64,000 nucleotides of DNA. Origin: JALZAQ01 sp038253885 (GTDB lineage Bacteria; Gemmatimonadota; Gemmatimonadetes; Gemmatimonadales; Gemmatimonadaceae). The stretch lies in NCBI GenBank assembly GCA_038253885.1, contig JBBSGP010000001.1, positions 79,924-143,923 of the forward strand, given 5' to 3'. The notes under the pieces were generated by a model, which was not told where the DNA came from, did no database searches, and saw nothing but the letters and a program-made list of their open reading frames with translations. Below, piece after piece: positions 9,494 to 19,102 of this stretch. The position numbers and the translations under genes were made by a program. The stretch's first letter is position 1; every line of letters begins with the position of its first letter.

Positions 9494-9856
9494 TCATCGC
9501 GCCTCGTGATCGTGCCTCGTCTCCGGCGGTTGTTCCCGGGAGATTCCACGGAGACGGCGCTGCTCGGCCTCGATCAGCTCCGGAGAAAGCCAGAGACCGG
9601 TGAACTCGACGCCGACGGACTGGTTCTGGACTCGGACGACGACACCCTCCACCGACGCCAGCGCGCCACTGGGAAAACGGATCGTCGCGATGATCTCGGA
9701 CCCGACCGCTGGCGCGGGCTCATCATCCAGGCGGTAGCGCAGCCCGCGCTCCGAGCAGTCCAGCACCTCGGCCACGCGCTCACCCAACGCGAGAACGGGA
9801 CGGGCACCGCTCGCGAAGTCGAGCCGTGGTGCCGCGCGCCTCTCGGAGAAGTCCAT
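9494..9856 (-). CDS. PilZ-domain protein (probable cyclic-di-GMP receptor)
   Basis: This is a 120-residue single-domain protein. The N-terminal ERRAAPRLDF fits the RxxxR arginine motif of PilZ domains, and VLDCSERGLRYRL fits the D/NxSxxG motif; both together form the c-di-GMP binding site. VEGVVVRVQNQSVGVEFTGL is the later barrel strand. Both nucleotide-binding motifs are present, so c-di-GMP binding is plausible. With no effector domain it would act by binding a partner. A pilin and a flagellar-control cluster elsewhere in the window are possible downstream processes, but no direct link is visible. Confidence 0.85.
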   Translation of the reverse strand: MDFSERRAAPRLDFASGARPVLALGERVAEVLDCSERGLRYRLDDEPAPAVGSEIIATIRFPSGALASVEGVVVRVQNQSVGVEFTGLWLSPELIEAEQRRLRGISREQPPETRHDHEAR

Positions 9857-10019
9857 GGTTGACGCTATCGCGTCCGGCGATCACGCGCCAGCCGAACTCA
9901 CAACACGCCGGCGCTCTCCTGGCGCGCCGGCTGACGCGAAGCCAGCGTTCTCACAGCCCCGACCGTAAAGAAAGAGCCGCGTCGATCCCGCCGTCCGTTC
10001 CCCTCCCGTTGGAGCTTGC

Positions 10020-12731
10020 ATGCCATTCCTTCTCCCCTGTCCTCGCAGGCGCGCTCTGGTAGCGAGCGCGTCGCTCCCGATCGCCCTGGCCCTGGCGCTC
10101 GCGGCGCCGGCTCGGGCTCAGAAGGAAAGCGCGAAAAACGAGGGGTCGCCGCGCGAGCTCCTGGCCAAGGAGAGCTACGTCAAACCGCCAGCGGAGATCG
10201 AGCGGCTCGTGACCGCCCCGCGGCAGAACAACAGGACCCTCTCCAACCAGAGTCCTGACCGCAAGCATTTCCTCGAGCTGCGCAGCGATGGCCTTCCCAG
10301 CGTGCAGTCGTTCGGGAAGCCTCACTACTATTTCGGCGGCCTGCAGGTGGACTACAGGGCCAATCGCGCGCGTATCCTGACAACGCGCGGGGCGTCGAGC
10401 CTCGAGATCGTGGATGCCACCACCGGTCGGGCGCATGCGGTGGAGCTCCCGCCAGGCGCCACGGCGAGCGGCGCGCAGTGGTCGCCAGACGGAACGCAGC
10501 TGGCGTTCATCGCCAATTTCGATGATGCCTCGCGCCTGTACGTCGCCGACGTCAGCTCCGGCAAGTCACACCAGGCGGCGGCCGCACCTTTGCTCGCCAC
10601 CCTTGTCACCGAGCTCGGCTGGACGGCGGACGGTCGCGGCGTGCTGACAGTTCTCATCCCCGAGAGCAGGAAGCCCGTGCCGCAGCGCCCTGCCATCGAG
10701 ACCGGGCCGCTCGTCCGCATGACGGATGGCCACAAGGACAAGACACGGACGTACGCGAGCCTTCTCCGCGATCCGTACGAGCGCGAGATGATGGAGTATT
10801 ACGTCACCGGGCAGCTCGCGCTGGTGGATGTTGCCTCCGGCGCGGTGAAGCGCATCGGCGCACCGGCCATGATCTTCGCCGCCGATCCCTCACCTGACGG
10901 GAAATTGTTCCATGTGACGCTGCTGCAGAAGCCGTTCTCCTACATCGTGCAGTACACAAACTTTCCGCAGTCGGAGCAGATCTGGGGTGCCGATGGAAAG
11001 ATGCTCGTGGAGCTGGCCAAGCGGCCTCTGCGCGAGAGTGACGGGCCAACCGACGACCAGACTCCTGGCGCTCCGCCGGCACGTGGGGACACGCTGCGAC
11101 GGAGTGTGGGCTGGCTACCCAGCGGAGGCGGGATCCACTTCCTGCGCCAGGAGCCGCCTCCGAACCGCGGCGTCTCACCTGATACCGGCGACGATCCTCG
11201 CAGTCCCGCCAATGCGACCGCCGCGCCTGCCGGCGGCTCGGCTCGGCAAAAGGACCGTCTCTACCAGTGGCTCGCTCCGTTCGATTCGGCCAGCCAGAAG
11301 GTGCTGGTGGAGAGCGACAACCGCATCAACAGCGTGCTCTTCTCGGACGACGGCCGGATGGTTTTCGTGGCGGAGAACGGGAATGGTGTCGGTCACGCGT
11401 ACGCGGCGTACTTCGACGAACCGGGCAAGCGCTACACGATCTGGCGGCTGAGGGGGCTCACGGCCAGCCTCGGCGCTGGCGCCCGCTCTCCGTTCGCCGG
11501 CGGCGGCCCGCGCAGAGGCACGGGCGCGGACTCCCTCACATTCTATCAGGCGGCGGGTGATGTGATGAGCCGGCGAGGACGTGCCGGCAGCCAGGTGGCG
11601 CTGTTGTCTCCCGATGGGAAGTCGGCGTACCTCGCCGGCATCCGCTACTACCGGAACTGGCAGCAGCAGGCGCCGCGGGGCTTTGTGGATCGGATCGACA
11701 TCAGAAGCGGACAGAAGACGTCGGTGTTCCAGGGGGCGAGCGACGTGTTCGAGACGGTGACAGCTACTCTCGATGACGACCTGTCCAGGCTCGTCGTGGT
11801 GCGCGAGTCACCGACGATGGTGCCGGACTCGTATCTGCGCGACACCAGGAGCGGCCAGCTCACCAGGCTCACCAGCAACAAGGACTACACGCCGGAGTTC
11901 ACGAGCGCCGTCCGCAAGCGCATCACGGTCACGCGCCCCGACGGCTACCACTTCGTTCTCAACCTGACCCTGCCCGCGGACTACAAGGAGGGGACCCGCC
12001 TTCCCGGGATGTTCTGGTTCTACCCGTACGAGTACACCGACCAGGCGGCGTACGAGCGGACGCTGCGAACGGAGAACATCAATCGCTTCCCGCAGGCCGG
12101 ACCGCGAACCATCGAATATCTGGTCACGCAAGGCTATGCGGTGGCCAACTTCGACCCGCCGATCGTGGGAGCGCAGGGACGGATGAACGACAACTACGTC
12201 TCTGACCTGCAGAACAACCTCTTCGCGGTCATCGACGAGCTGGACCGTCAAGGGTACATCGACCGCACGCGCCTCGGGATCGGTGGCCACAGCTACGGCG
12301 CCTTCAGCACCGTGAACGCGATGGTGCATACGCCGTACTTCAAGGCCGGGATAGCCGGCGACGGGATGTACAATCGCTCGCTGACCCCGACCGGCTTCCA
12401 GAACGAGCGCCGCGACTTCTGGGAGGGCCAGAAGACGTACCTCGAGATGTCGCCCTTTCTCTCCGCCGACAAGCTCACCGGCGCCCTGCTCATGTATCAC
12501 TCGCTGGAGGACCAGAACACCGGCACCGACCCGATCAGCTCCATTCGCATGATGCACGCTCTGCAGGGCCTCGGAAAAACGGCGGCCCTCTACATGTACC
12601 CGTACGAGGATCATGGTCCGGCGACGAGGGAGACGCTCCTGGACCAGTGGGCGCGGTGGACGGCGTGGCTCGACATCTACGTGAAGAACGCGTCGAAGCA
12701 GCCGGCCAAGGTCGCGTCAGCGCTCCCCTGA
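10020..12731 (+). CDS. Secreted S9-family prolyl oligopeptidase-like peptidase
   Basis: The protein is 903 residues from the ATG at 10020, with GGAG at 10011-10014 as ribosome site. It has a Sec signal peptide (RRRALVASASLPIALALALAAPARAQ). Residues about 60-620 form a WD40/beta-propeller-like region with repeated segments such as WSPDGTQLAFIANFDDASRL. The C-terminal alpha/beta hydrolase holds the serine motif GIGGHSYGAFS (Ser at about 758), an Asp in YHSLEDQNTG and a His in YEDHGPAT. These are the catalytic triad of S9 peptidases. It should cleave short peptides in the periplasm or outside the cell. At 903 residues it is longer than the usual 650-750, mainly through low-complexity insertions near 370-430 and 470-500. 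Confidence 0.92.
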   Translation: MPFLLPCPRRRALVASASLPIALALALAAPARAQKESAKNEGSPRELLAKESYVKPPAEIERLVTAPRQNNRTLSNQSPDRKHFLELRSDGLPSVQSFGKPHYYFGGLQVDYRANRARILTTRGASSLEIVDATTGRAHAVELPPGATASGAQWSPDGTQLAFIANFDDASRLYVADVSSGKSHQAAAAPLLATLVTELGWTADGRGVLTVLIPESRKPVPQRPAIETGPLVRMTDGHKDKTRTYASLLRDPYEREMMEYYVTGQLALVDVASGAVKRIGAPAMIFAADPSPDGKLFHVTLLQKPFSYIVQYTNFPQSEQIWGADGKMLVELAKRPLRESDGPTDDQTPGAPPARGDTLRRSVGWLPSGGGIHFLRQEPPPNRGVSPDTGDDPRSPANATAAPAGGSARQKDRLYQWLAPFDSASQKVLVESDNRINSVLFSDDGRMVFVAENGNGVGHAYAAYFDEPGKRYTIWRLRGLTASLGAGARSPFAGGGPRRGTGADSLTFYQAAGDVMSRRGRAGSQVALLSPDGKSAYLAGIRYYRNWQQQAPRGFVDRIDIRSGQKTSVFQGASDVFETVTATLDDDLSRLVVVRESPTMVPDSYLRDTRSGQLTRLTSNKDYTPEFTSAVRKRITVTRPDGYHFVLNLTLPADYKEGTRLPGMFWFYPYEYTDQAAYERTLRTENINRFPQAGPRTIEYLVTQGYAVANFDPPIVGAQGRMNDNYVSDLQNNLFAVIDELDRQGYIDRTRLGIGGHSYGAFSTVNAMVHTPYFKAGIAGDGMYNRSLTPTGFQNERRDFWEGQKTYLEMSPFLSADKLTGALLMYHSLEDQNTGTDPISSIRMMHALQGLGKTAALYMYPYEDHGPATRETLLDQWARWTAWLDIYVKNASKQPAKVASALP

Positions 12732-12891
12732 CATCGCGGCGCGGCGTGGCGGGGCCGGAGCAGAGTCGGTGCGGATATCTGGGGCGGGCGGGAACGATCT
12801 ACGCCTCCAGGCGATATCTATGGCAGGAAGCGCGTGTCCCTTGCGGGCTTCAGTCGGACTCCCCATAGCTCACGTCACGAAGGAGACTCAT

Positions 12892-13536
12892 ATGCCTCGC
12901 TCGATCCGGCGCGCCGCAGTTCTCGGAGGCGCGCTCGCCATGGTGTCACTGGCCGCCGGCCGCGGAGTCGCGAGCGTGGCGTCGCCGCGCGAGCACACTG
13001 TCGTCTTCGCCGGCGGCTGCTTCTGGGGAGTCCAGGCGGTCTTCCAGCACGTCAAGGGGGTGACGAGCGCCGTGTCCGGATACGCCGGTGGCGTCGCCAC
13101 CACGGCGACGTATGACCAGGTGAGCTCGGGCTCGACCGGACATGCCGAGGCGGTTCGCGTCACCTTCGACTCGACACAGGTCTCCTATGAGCAGCTCCTG
13201 CGGGTGTTCTTCTCGGTGGCCCACGATCCGACGCAGTTCAATCGTCAGGGGCCCGATCACGGCACCCAGTACCGCTCGGCGATCTTTTATTCCACCGAGG
13301 ATCAGAAGCGGGTGACGCTGGCGTACATCGCTCAGCTCGCGCAGTCCAGGACGTTTCAGCGGCCGATCGTGACGCAGGTCGCCGCGCTACAGGGTTTCTA
13401 CGCGGCCGAGGCGTACCACCAGAACTACGCCACCCGTCATCCGCACGACCCGTACATCTGGATCAACGACCGCCCGAAGGTCGAGAATCTCAAGAGCCAG
13501 CTTCCGGATCTCTACCGGGAGCCGATCACGCCCTGA
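12892..13536 (+). CDS. msrA: Peptide-methionine (S)-S-oxide reductase, exported form
   Basis: The protein is 214 residues from the ATG at 12892, preceded by AAGGAGAC at an ideal distance. A signal sequence of about 27 residues (AAVLGGALAMVSLAAGRGVAS) directs it to the periplasm. The MsrA motif GGCFWG (nucleophile Cys at about 43) is intact, followed by SGYAGG, HDPTQFNRQGPDHGTQYRSA and the conserved AEAYHQNY. It reduces the S-epimer of methionine sulfoxide in oxidised proteins. No MsrB is fused or adjacent. The C-terminus lacks the long Cys-containing tail of some MsrA forms, so the electron route is unclear. The gene converges on the YdeI-like gene, overlapping it by 11 bases. Confidence 0.94.
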   Translation: MPRSIRRAAVLGGALAMVSLAAGRGVASVASPREHTVVFAGGCFWGVQAVFQHVKGVTSAVSGYAGGVATTATYDQVSSGSTGHAEAVRVTFDSTQVSYEQLLRVFFSVAHDPTQFNRQGPDHGTQYRSAIFYSTEDQKRVTLAYIAQLAQSRTFQRPIVTQVAALQGFYAAEAYHQNYATRHPHDPYIWINDRPKVENLKSQLPDLYREPITP

Positions 13537-14197
13537 GGGAATCGGCGGGGTTTCTGACTCGACGGGACCGAGGCGCTGTGGGTCGGAGGCATTGGCCGCT
13601 CACGTACTTCCAGTTGCGCGATTTCCCCTCCGACATCCATGCGATCGCCGTGTCGAGCCGCCGTTTTCTGGTCTCGTCGCGTTTGGCCTCCGTGATCCAC
13701 TCGATGTACTCTCGCTTGTGGCTAGGCGAGAGGCTCTCGAACGCGGCGAGGGCTTTCCTGTTCTTTCTCATCGCCGCCGCGAGATCTTTCGGGACGATGA
13801 GGGCCTTCTTCACCCTCGGCTTCGAGCGGGTGGGTGATTTGACTCCGGCATCGTTGAGCTTCATCGCCTGCGTGACGTAGCCGCTGAGGATCTTCTTCGA
13901 GGGAAGCTGCGACACCGACGTGAGCCGGCCGAACTGGCCCATGCCCGCTTCGGCGCTCTTCCCACGATCGTCAACGATCAGGGATCCCTTCCAGAAACCG
14001 AAGGTGGCGTGCTGCTTGAATGCCGCCATCCCGCAGAGAATCCCCTTGTACATGAAGGCCGGCATGCCCCATTTCAGTGTCTCTTCCACTTCGGGACAGG
14101 CGGCGTGCACGACCTCGCGGATGTGCTTGAGGATCGGTTTCGCGAAATCGGCGGACCTGGCGATGTACGCATCGATGCGGGGGTCTCGCGTTCCCAT
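13526..14197 (-). CDS. DUF1801/YdeI-like protein
   Basis: The protein is 223 residues from the ATG at 14197; the frame runs on to 14308, but that overlaps the divergent gene at 14307. The N-terminal half (RIDAYIARSADFAKPILKHIREVVHAACPEVEETLKWGMPAF) matches the DUF1801 fold. The C-terminal half contains the YdeI/OmpD-associated stretch (ALIVPKDLAAAMRKN, FESLSPSHKREYIEWITEAK, KRRLDTAIAWMSEGK). Function is unknown for both families; small cytoplasmic proteins of this type have been linked to stress responses. The extreme C-terminus is basic. The gene is divergent from the DUF1697 gene and convergent with msrA. Confidence 0.85.
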   Translation of the reverse strand: MGTRDPRIDAYIARSADFAKPILKHIREVVHAACPEVEETLKWGMPAFMYKGILCGMAAFKQHATFGFWKGSLIVDDRGKSAEAGMGQFGRLTSVSQLPSKKILSGYVTQAMKLNDAGVKSPTRSKPRVKKALIVPKDLAAAMRKNRKALAAFESLSPSHKREYIEWITEAKRDETRKRRLDTAIAWMSEGKSRNWKYVSGQCLRPTAPRSRRVRNPADSLRA

Positions 14198-14306
14198 GTG
14201 TCCTCGGCTGAGCGGGCGGGAGTTCCGGTCGGGGTAAATTGCATACGGCGGCCGCACGCGCCAGGTCACCGCGTTCACGGCTAGCAGGGAGGAGCACGCC
14301 CGCACC

Positions 14307-14852
14307 ATGCTTCGCTACACCGCGTTTCTGCGCGCCATCAACGTCGGCGGCCGCGTCGTCAAGATGGATCGTCTTCGAACGCTGTTCGAGTCGTTGGGGC
14401 TCGCGAACGTCGAGACGTTCATCGCGAGCGGGAACGTGCTCTTCGACACGCCGGCGGCGAATGTGTCCTCGGGCATGCTGGCGCAGAAGATCGAGCGCGA
14501 GCTGTACCGCGCTCTCGGGTACGAGGTCGCCACGTTTCTCCGAACCGGACCCGAGCTCGCGGCCGTGGCGGCCCACCGTCCCTTCGACGCCCCCGATCCG
14601 CTTCCGGCCGGCCACTCTCTGTTGATCGGGTTCCTGAACGCGGCGCCGACGGCAGCGGCGGAGCAGAGACTGATGGCCTACACCTGCGCCACCGACGACT
14701 TCAGCGTCCACGGGCGGGAGGTATACTGGTGGTGCCGCGGGAGGATCAGCGATTCCCGTTTCACCGGAGCGCGGCTGGAGAAGGCGCTCGGACTGCCGAC
14801 GACAATGCGCAACGTCAAGACCGTGCGCAGGCTCGTGGCGCGGCAGACATAG
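14307..14852 (+). CDS. DUF1697 family protein
   Basis: The protein is 181 residues. It shows the DUF1697 signature at the N-terminus (YTAFLRAINVGG, then FESLGLANVETFIASGNVLFDT) and the characteristic end (TMRNVKTVRRLV). The family is small, cytoplasmic and of unknown biochemical function. It is divergent from the YdeI-like gene, with about 110 bases between their starts as a shared promoter region. The downstream lipoprotein gene begins about 80 bases after the stop. Confidence 0.88.
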   Translation: MLRYTAFLRAINVGGRVVKMDRLRTLFESLGLANVETFIASGNVLFDTPAANVSSGMLAQKIERELYRALGYEVATFLRTGPELAAVAAHRPFDAPDPLPAGHSLLIGFLNAAPTAAAEQRLMAYTCATDDFSVHGREVYWWCRGRISDSRFTGARLEKALGLPTTMRNVKTVRRLVARQT

Positions 14853-14935
14853 CGTCAGTCCCTCTCCGCTCGCGCCCGCCGGCCTTCGGCGCTATCGTGT
14901 GCCCGAAGAGAAAACTGCCCCCGAGGTGCCACGAC

Positions 14936-15442
14936 TTGCGACTCCCGACCACTACCCGACTCCTCCTGCTCGCCGCTTCCTTCCTCGTGGCCTGCGTCTC
15001 TCCTCCGCCCGGCGAGGGCGGCCCGGTCGCCACGGGAAGTCCGGCGCCCGTGCCGGCGGCGGCGACCCAACCTCCGCCGACGGTGACGACGGCAGCCGGT
15101 GCCGTCTCCGGCGCCCTCTGCCCGAAGGGCGTGCTTCCCGCCGGCGGTGAGGAGCTACGACCCTACTTCGGCTACGAGGTCGACCGGAAGGCCGAGCTCG
15201 TCGGCAGCTGGCCCACTCCCGTCCGCGCGGTGGGCCGCGAGACGCTGAGTGCGCGGGTCAATGTGATGTTCCTGGTCGACACCACGGGACAGGTGGTGGC
15301 CGGAACGGCCAAGCTCGTCTCTTCCACCGGTCCGCTCGATACCCAGGCGGTGTGCGATGTGTTGGCGCAGCTGCGCTACCGTCCCGCGCTCCTCACGGGA
15401 CGACAGGTTCGAATGTGGGACCAGCACGACTTCCGCTTCTGA
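14936..15442 (+). CDS. Lipoprotein with TonB-like C-terminal domain
   Basis: The protein is 168 residues from a TTG at 14936, chosen because GAGGTG lies 7 bases upstream and the signal peptide then starts correctly; GTG at 14897 is the alternative. The signal ends in the lipobox LVAC near residue 20. A Pro/Ala/Thr-rich linker of about 50 residues follows, typical of periplasm-spanning proteins. The C-terminal 80 residues (VNVMFLVDTTGQVVAGTAKLVSS, VCDVLAQLRYRPALLTGR) have the beta-alpha-beta pattern of TonB C-terminal domains. Without an N-terminal membrane helix it is not an ExbBD-coupled TonB; the role is unknown. Confidence 0.75.
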   Translation: MRLPTTTRLLLLAASFLVACVSPPPGEGGPVATGSPAPVPAAATQPPPTVTTAAGAVSGALCPKGVLPAGGEELRPYFGYEVDRKAELVGSWPTPVRAVGRETLSARVNVMFLVDTTGQVVAGTAKLVSSTGPLDTQAVCDVLAQLRYRPALLTGRQVRMWDQHDFRF

Positions 15443-15474
15443 GCCGGAGTCCTTGTCAGAGCATCCTCCGGCTC
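15441..15474. terminator. Possible bidirectional stem-loop between convergent genes
   Basis: A perfect 9-bp inverted repeat (GAGCCGGAG at 15441-15449, CTCCGGCTC at 15466-15474) with a 16-base loop fills the gap between two converging genes. There is no T-run on either side, so intrinsic termination is uncertain. Confidence 0.3.
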
Positions 15475-15486
15475 TCCAGCAGTCGA

Positions 15487-17927
15487 TCATTCCTCCCGGA
15501 GGGCAACCAGCGGATCGACCCGCGTCGCGCGCAGCGCCGGCAGGAAGGTGGCGAGCAGAGCGATGCCGCTCAGCAGCGCGGAGACAGCGGCGAAGGTGAC
15601 GGGATCGGTGGGTGTCACGGAGTAGAGCTGGCTGGCGATGAGACGCGTCAGCGCGAACGCGCCCACCAGCCCGATGACTACCCCCGTCAGGGCGAGCGCC
15701 ATCCCCTGGCGCATGACCAGGCCGAGGACGGTGCCCCGCGCCGCGCCGAGCGCCATGCGCACGCCGATCTCGCGGGTGCGCTGGGTGACCGAATAGGACA
15801 TCACGCCGTAGATGCCGAGCGAGGCCAGCAGCAGCGCCAGCCCGGCAAACACGCCGAGCAGCACCATCGAGAGGCGACGCTGCCCCATCGACTGCTCCAC
15901 GAGCTCGTCTAGGGTGCGGATCCGCGACATCGGGAGATCGCGGTCCTGTGCCCGGATGGCGTTGCGGATCGCCCCGACATAGCGCATCGGATCACCATCC
16001 GTCCGGATGGCGAAATCGAGCGAGCCCACTCCGAATCGTCCCGTCTGGTCCACCGGCAAGTAGAGCTGCACTCGCGGATCGGCATCGAGCCCTTCGTGCT
16101 TGGTGTGTCCGACCACGCCGACGATCGTGATGTAGCGCGTGCTATCGTTCTGCGGACCACCGAACCAGAGCCGCTTGCCGATCGCGTCCACGCCCGGCTT
16201 GTAGAAGCGCTTCACGAACTCATCATCCACCACCGCCGCCGTGGGCGCGGAAGCAACATCCTGCTCGCCCAGTGTGCGGCCGCGCTTAAGGGGCACCTGC
16301 ATCGCTTTGAAAAAGTCCGGGGTGATGATGCGGATGTCACCCCACGGCCCGTTGCCGTTCTGTGGGCGCTCGTACCCCTCGACGTTGAAGCTGGCGGTGG
16401 ACCAGTTGCCGCTGAAGGGCATCACGCTCGTCGCGGCGGCGGCCTTCACGCCGGGTACCGCGGCGACGCGGGGAACCAGCGCCGCGAACAGCGCGCGCTG
16501 GGCCGTATCGTTGGGGTACTTCGCTTGCGGAAGCGAGATGTTGAACGTGAGCACATCACGAGGATTGAAGCCGGGATCGACCCCCTGAAGACGGGCAAAG
16601 CTCTTGATGAGGAGGCCGGCGCCGGTGAGAAGGGTGAGCGCCAGCGCGACTTCGGCGACGACGAGCCCGCGGCGCAGCCACTTGCCGGAGCGGTCGCCGC
16701 CCGCCCGTCCGCTCTCCCGCAGAGTGATCTGCAGGTCGGTACGGGACGTCTGGAGCGCCGGCGCGAGCCCGAACAGCAGCCCGGTGGCGACGGACAGGCC
16801 GAGGGTGAAGAGCATCACCTGGGCGTCCACGCCGAGCTCCTGCACGCGTGGGATATTTCCAGGATTGAACGCCACCAGCGTGCGCACGCTCCAGTACGCG
16901 AGCGCGAGACCGAGCACGCCCCACCGAGTGAGAGGAGGACGCTCTCGGTGAGGAGCTGCCGAGCGAGTTCCCAACGCTTCGCGCCAAGGGCGGTTCGGAT
17001 CGCGACTTCCTTGATGCGGCTGGCGGACCGGGCCAGCAGCAGATTGGCGACGTTGGCGCAGGCGATGAGCAGCACGAAGCCGACGGCCACGAGCAGCACC
17101 AGGAGCGCGGGGCGAATGTTCCCCGTGCCGATCTCGTTCAACGTCGTGACCTTGAGGGACCAGTCGGGAGAGAAGTTGTTGGAGTACTCCCGCTTGAGCT
17201 GCTCGGCGAACGCACGCATGTCGCGCCGCGCCTGATCGACCGTGACGCCCGGCTTGAGCCGAGCCGTCAGATTGAGGAATTCGTTGGTGTAGTTGTTGGG
17301 CACGAAGAGATTCGCCGGCAGCGCGAGCGGCGTCCACAGCTCCGTCTCGCGACCCCAGAAATCCTTGAACGACGGCGGCATCACCCCCACGACGTCGTAC
17401 GCCTCTCCGTTGAGGAACATCTTCTGCCCGACGGCAGTGCGCACTCCGCCATACAGCCGCTTCCACAAGCCGTCGCTGAGCACAACGACGTGGTTCTTTC
17501 CCGGCTCATCCTCCTCCGGCAGGAGGACCCGGCCCAGCGCCGCCGGCACGCCCATTGTGGCGAAATAGAGTCCGCTCACGCGCTGGGCGCGCAGTCGCTC
17601 CGGCTCGCCAAGCCCGGTGAGGTTCGCGGCCCACCCCGTCTGGACGGCGACGCCATCGAAGCTTCGCGTCTTGTCGCGGTAGTCCCGGAATCCCGGTGCC
17701 GACACCGGCGCATCGAGCTTGAGCGCGGGATAGAAATGCTGGATGGTGACCAACCGGTCGGGCTGCTTGTACGGAAGCGGCTTGAGCAGGACCCCGTTCA
17801 CGACCGAGAAGATGGCCGTGTTCGCGCCGATGCCCAGCGCCAGCGTCAGCACCACCACCGCGGTGAACGCGGGTGCGTTGCGCAACCGGCGCACGCTGTA
17901 CCGCACTTCAGTCAGCAGGGTATCCAT
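15487..17927 (-). pseudogene. ADOP-family MacB/FtsX-type ABC permease, interrupted by a frameshift
   Basis: The gene reads in two frames. From 17927 the first part gives the MacB periplasmic core and first FtsX segments (ALGIGANTAIFSVVNGVLL, IACANVANLLLARSASR, QLLTESVLLSLGG), then goes out of frame and stops at 16815. The expected continuation (VLGLALAYWSVRTLVAF) lies in the other frame and runs to the proper end at 15487 (MALGAARGTVLGLVMRQG, FLPALRATRVDPLVALREE). The two halves sum to about 813 residues, normal for ADOP permeases. The break sits at a run of four C/G at 16919-16922; one more G would restore LGGGVLGLALAYW. These two-FtsX permeases probably act with a MacB-like ATPase on an exported substrate; no ATPase gene is adjacent. 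It may be a real one-base deletion or a sequencing error. Confidence 0.88.
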
Positions 17928-18148
17928 GTCTGCGATTCCGATTGGAGATGGAGGTCGTGGCCCGCCGGACAGCGATGCCCAGGGCAGCGCTCTCTGTTCG
18001 ACAGCCCCTCGACAAAAAGGGTTGGACTACCATGAGCGGCGTCCGCTCCCTTTCCGTCGCGCTCCGTTTGGCGTAAGTCTGGTGGGTGACGACGGCGATC
18101 CGCCTGGCCGCGACGCCGAGCAGACATTTTCCATCTCACACAACCTCT

Positions 18149-18385
18149 GTGATTCGCCAAATAACCGACAGCACGGGCCGCGTCTGGGAGTGCGCCGAAT
18201 CGGCGTTCGTGGGCGATTCGCTCTCGGACCCACGGCGCAAAGCGCTCATCCGCCTCTCCCTCGCGATGTTGCACTGCTCCTGCGGTGACCAACGCGTGAC
18301 CTTCTCGGTTCCGCGCGGGTGGGAGGATCTGCCGGACGAGAGGCTCGCTCGCCGACTGGAAGCCAAGCTTGCCGGCACGCTGTAG
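18149..18385 (+). CDS. Small hypothetical protein
   Basis: A 78-residue frame from a GTG at 18149; the open frame continues upstream to 18086. I prefer the GTG because the sequence then begins with VIRQITDSTGRVWECAES, which looks like a folded N-terminus, while the upstream residues are low-complexity. It has a CSCG motif near residue 50, a hydrophobic helix (RLSLAMLHC), and an acidic/basic C-terminal helix (WEDLPDERLARRLEAKLAGTL). No family recognised. Similar short soluble proteins starting with V.ITD..GR.W occur in this kind of genome, from memory only. It precedes the MEDS gene by 60 bases on the same strand. Confidence 0.5.
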   Translation: MIRQITDSTGRVWECAESAFVGDSLSDPRRKALIRLSLAMLHCSCGDQRVTFSVPRGWEDLPDERLARRLEAKLAGTL

Positions 18386-18445
18386 GCAGGACCTCTGGAT
18401 CGAGAGCCGCGCGCCTGATCGCCGCGCACGGTTGTATGTTGCTCC

Positions 18446-19066
18446 ATGACCAGACGCGTTCAGGATGCCACCATCGAGCTCGGCATCCGAGAGGAACGGG
18501 TCGCTCCGGGCGACCACATAGCGTACTTCTGGGACACGCCAGCCGACTTCCTTCGCGGGATTGCCTTTCTCGAGCTCGGGCTGCGCGGGTCCGATCATGG
18601 CGTGATCTTTGGCCACGAGGCCGCCAACGCCGAGGTGCTGGACGTCCTTCGCCAGCACGGCCTCGACCCCGACGATCTCGCCGCCGAGGGCCGACTCTCC
18701 GTGCTCGGGAGTGCGGTCACTGGCGATGCCATGTTGTCGAACATCGGCGAGGTCTTCCAGCGCGCGGTCACGCGAGGCGCGCCACTCATCCGGCTCCTCG
18801 GCAACATCGGGTGGGGTCGTCCGGGCTGGCCCGGGGAACAAGACATCCTCGCGTTCGAGGCCAAGGTCACGGGTGCGGCGCGCGCGTTCCCGTGCGTGGT
18901 CGTGTGCATGTACGACGTGCAGGCACTCCCGGGACGCGTGATGGTGCACGGAGCATACGAGACGCATCCGCTGACGATCTGCGGCAACGTGCTGCGCGAG
19001 AACCCGTACTACGTCGGCGTCGATGACTTCCTCGGACGGATCTCGGCGAGCGAAACGAAGAAATAG
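18446..19066 (+). CDS. MEDS-domain sensory protein
   Basis: The protein is 206 residues and nearly all one domain. GDHIAYFWDTPADFLRGIAFLELGLRGSDHGVIFGHE and the later FPCVVVCMYDVQALPGRVMVHGAYETHPLTICG regions match the MEDS domain (methanogen/methylotroph DcmR sensory domain), a RecA-like fold without its P-loop lysine. DcmR-type proteins and anti-sigma partners use it to sense a ligand. In the canonical motif order the end stretch is HPLTICGNVLRENPYYVG, a typical MEDS ending. No kinase or HTH is fused, so it should act by contact with another protein. The gene converges on the permease gene at 19103. Confidence 0.85.
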   Translation: MTRRVQDATIELGIREERVAPGDHIAYFWDTPADFLRGIAFLELGLRGSDHGVIFGHEAANAEVLDVLRQHGLDPDDLAAEGRLSVLGSAVTGDAMLSNIGEVFQRAVTRGAPLIRLLGNIGWGRPGWPGEQDILAFEAKVTGAARAFPCVVVCMYDVQALPGRVMVHGAYETHPLTICGNVLRENPYYVGVDDFLGRISASETKK

Positions 19067-19102
19067 CGGCACGGCATGTGCTCGCGGCGCGGCGCGGCGC
19101 GT

